From UBA9414 sp958446945 (GTDB lineage Bacteria; Bacillota; Clostridia; Lachnospirales; Lachnospiraceae), in the NCBI GenBank assembly GCA_958446945.1, contig CAUCYJ010000141.1:1-6852 (forward strand): DNA of 6,852 nucleotides, given 5' to 3'. Positions 6,781 to 6,852 of this stretch are shown here, in pieces. The first letter of the stretch is position 1. Each line of letters starts with the position of its first letter. A program made the position numbers and the translations under genes. The notes under the pieces are model-generated. The model saw only the letters and a program-made list of their open reading frames with translations. It was not told the DNA's origin and searched no databases.

Positions 6781-6852
6781 CTATACCTGCTCAAAAAATG
6801 TATCCGGCTTCTCTTGATCAAAACATTCATTACACCACATGAATGTTACCAA
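6781..6852 (-). CDS. C-terminal end of a CapF/WbjC/FnlB-like UDP-sugar reductase/epimerase (partial, cut by window edge)
   Basis: An open frame enters from the window edge and ends at a TAG in 6781-6783, leaving 23 visible residues. They include the string MWCNECFDQEKPDTFFEQV, which resembles the end of the C-terminal cupin domain of CapF/WbjC/FnlB. In that family an N-terminal short-chain-dehydrogenase domain reduces C4 and the cupin domain epimerises C3 during synthesis of UDP-L-FucNAc. The start and all catalytic residues lie outside the window. The assignment rests on this short tail and on the next gene, 17 bases downstream, which is a CapG/WbjD/FnlC-type epimerase, the enzyme that acts after CapF. 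The two genes are usually neighbours in that pathway. The main alternative is another sugar-nucleotide enzyme with a similar tail. Confidence 0.6.
   Translation of the reverse strand: MVTFMWCNECFDQEKPDTFFEQV

Overview
The window looks like a chromosomal stretch from a low-GC, Gram-positive Clostridia bacterium, most likely of the Lachnospiraceae. The evidence is AT-rich DNA, strong GGAGG-type ribosome binding sites, and a secreted Amidase_3 enzyme with GBS Bsp-like repeats, a type common in gut Lachnospiraceae. The family assignment is inference. All recognised genes lie on the minus strand, so transcription runs from position 6852 towards 1.

Region 1 (4550-6852) is the end of a surface-polysaccharide operon. 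In transcription order it holds the last 23 codons of a CapF/WbjC/FnlB-like protein, a complete CapG/WbjD/FnlC-type UDP-sugar 2-epimerase, a DPM-like family 2 glycosyltransferase, and a three-helix DUF2304 membrane protein. Gaps are only 17, 17 and 13 bases, each carrying a ribosome binding site. The first two genes point to synthesis of UDP-N-acetyl-L-fucosamine (UDP-L-FucNAc), a precursor for capsule, O-antigen-like or wall glycans. The next pair probably acts at the membrane on a lipid-linked sugar.

Region 2 (84-4463), after an 86-base gap with a weak candidate promoter, is one 1459-residue secreted peptidoglycan hydrolase. Its order is signal peptide, acidic N-terminal region with an unassigned module, Amidase_3 zinc amidase, eight GBS Bsp-like repeats, and a C-terminal GH73-type glucosaminidase. 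The repeats alternate strictly between two types, making four copies of a 201-residue (603-bp) double unit. The layout amidase - repeats - glucosaminidase parallels staphylococcal Atl, but the amidase fold and the repeats are different. The enzyme carries no LPXTG motif, SLH domain or choline-binding repeat, so the array is the obvious candidate for wall or glycan attachment.

Region 3 (1-83) holds no gene that I can see, only an imperfect 24-bp palindrome.

Taken together, the window joins the end of a glycan-precursor operon to a large two-enzyme wall hydrolase. No mobile element, CRISPR array, RNA gene or clearly novel system is visible. The most unusual structure is the alternating repeat array inside the hydrolase.
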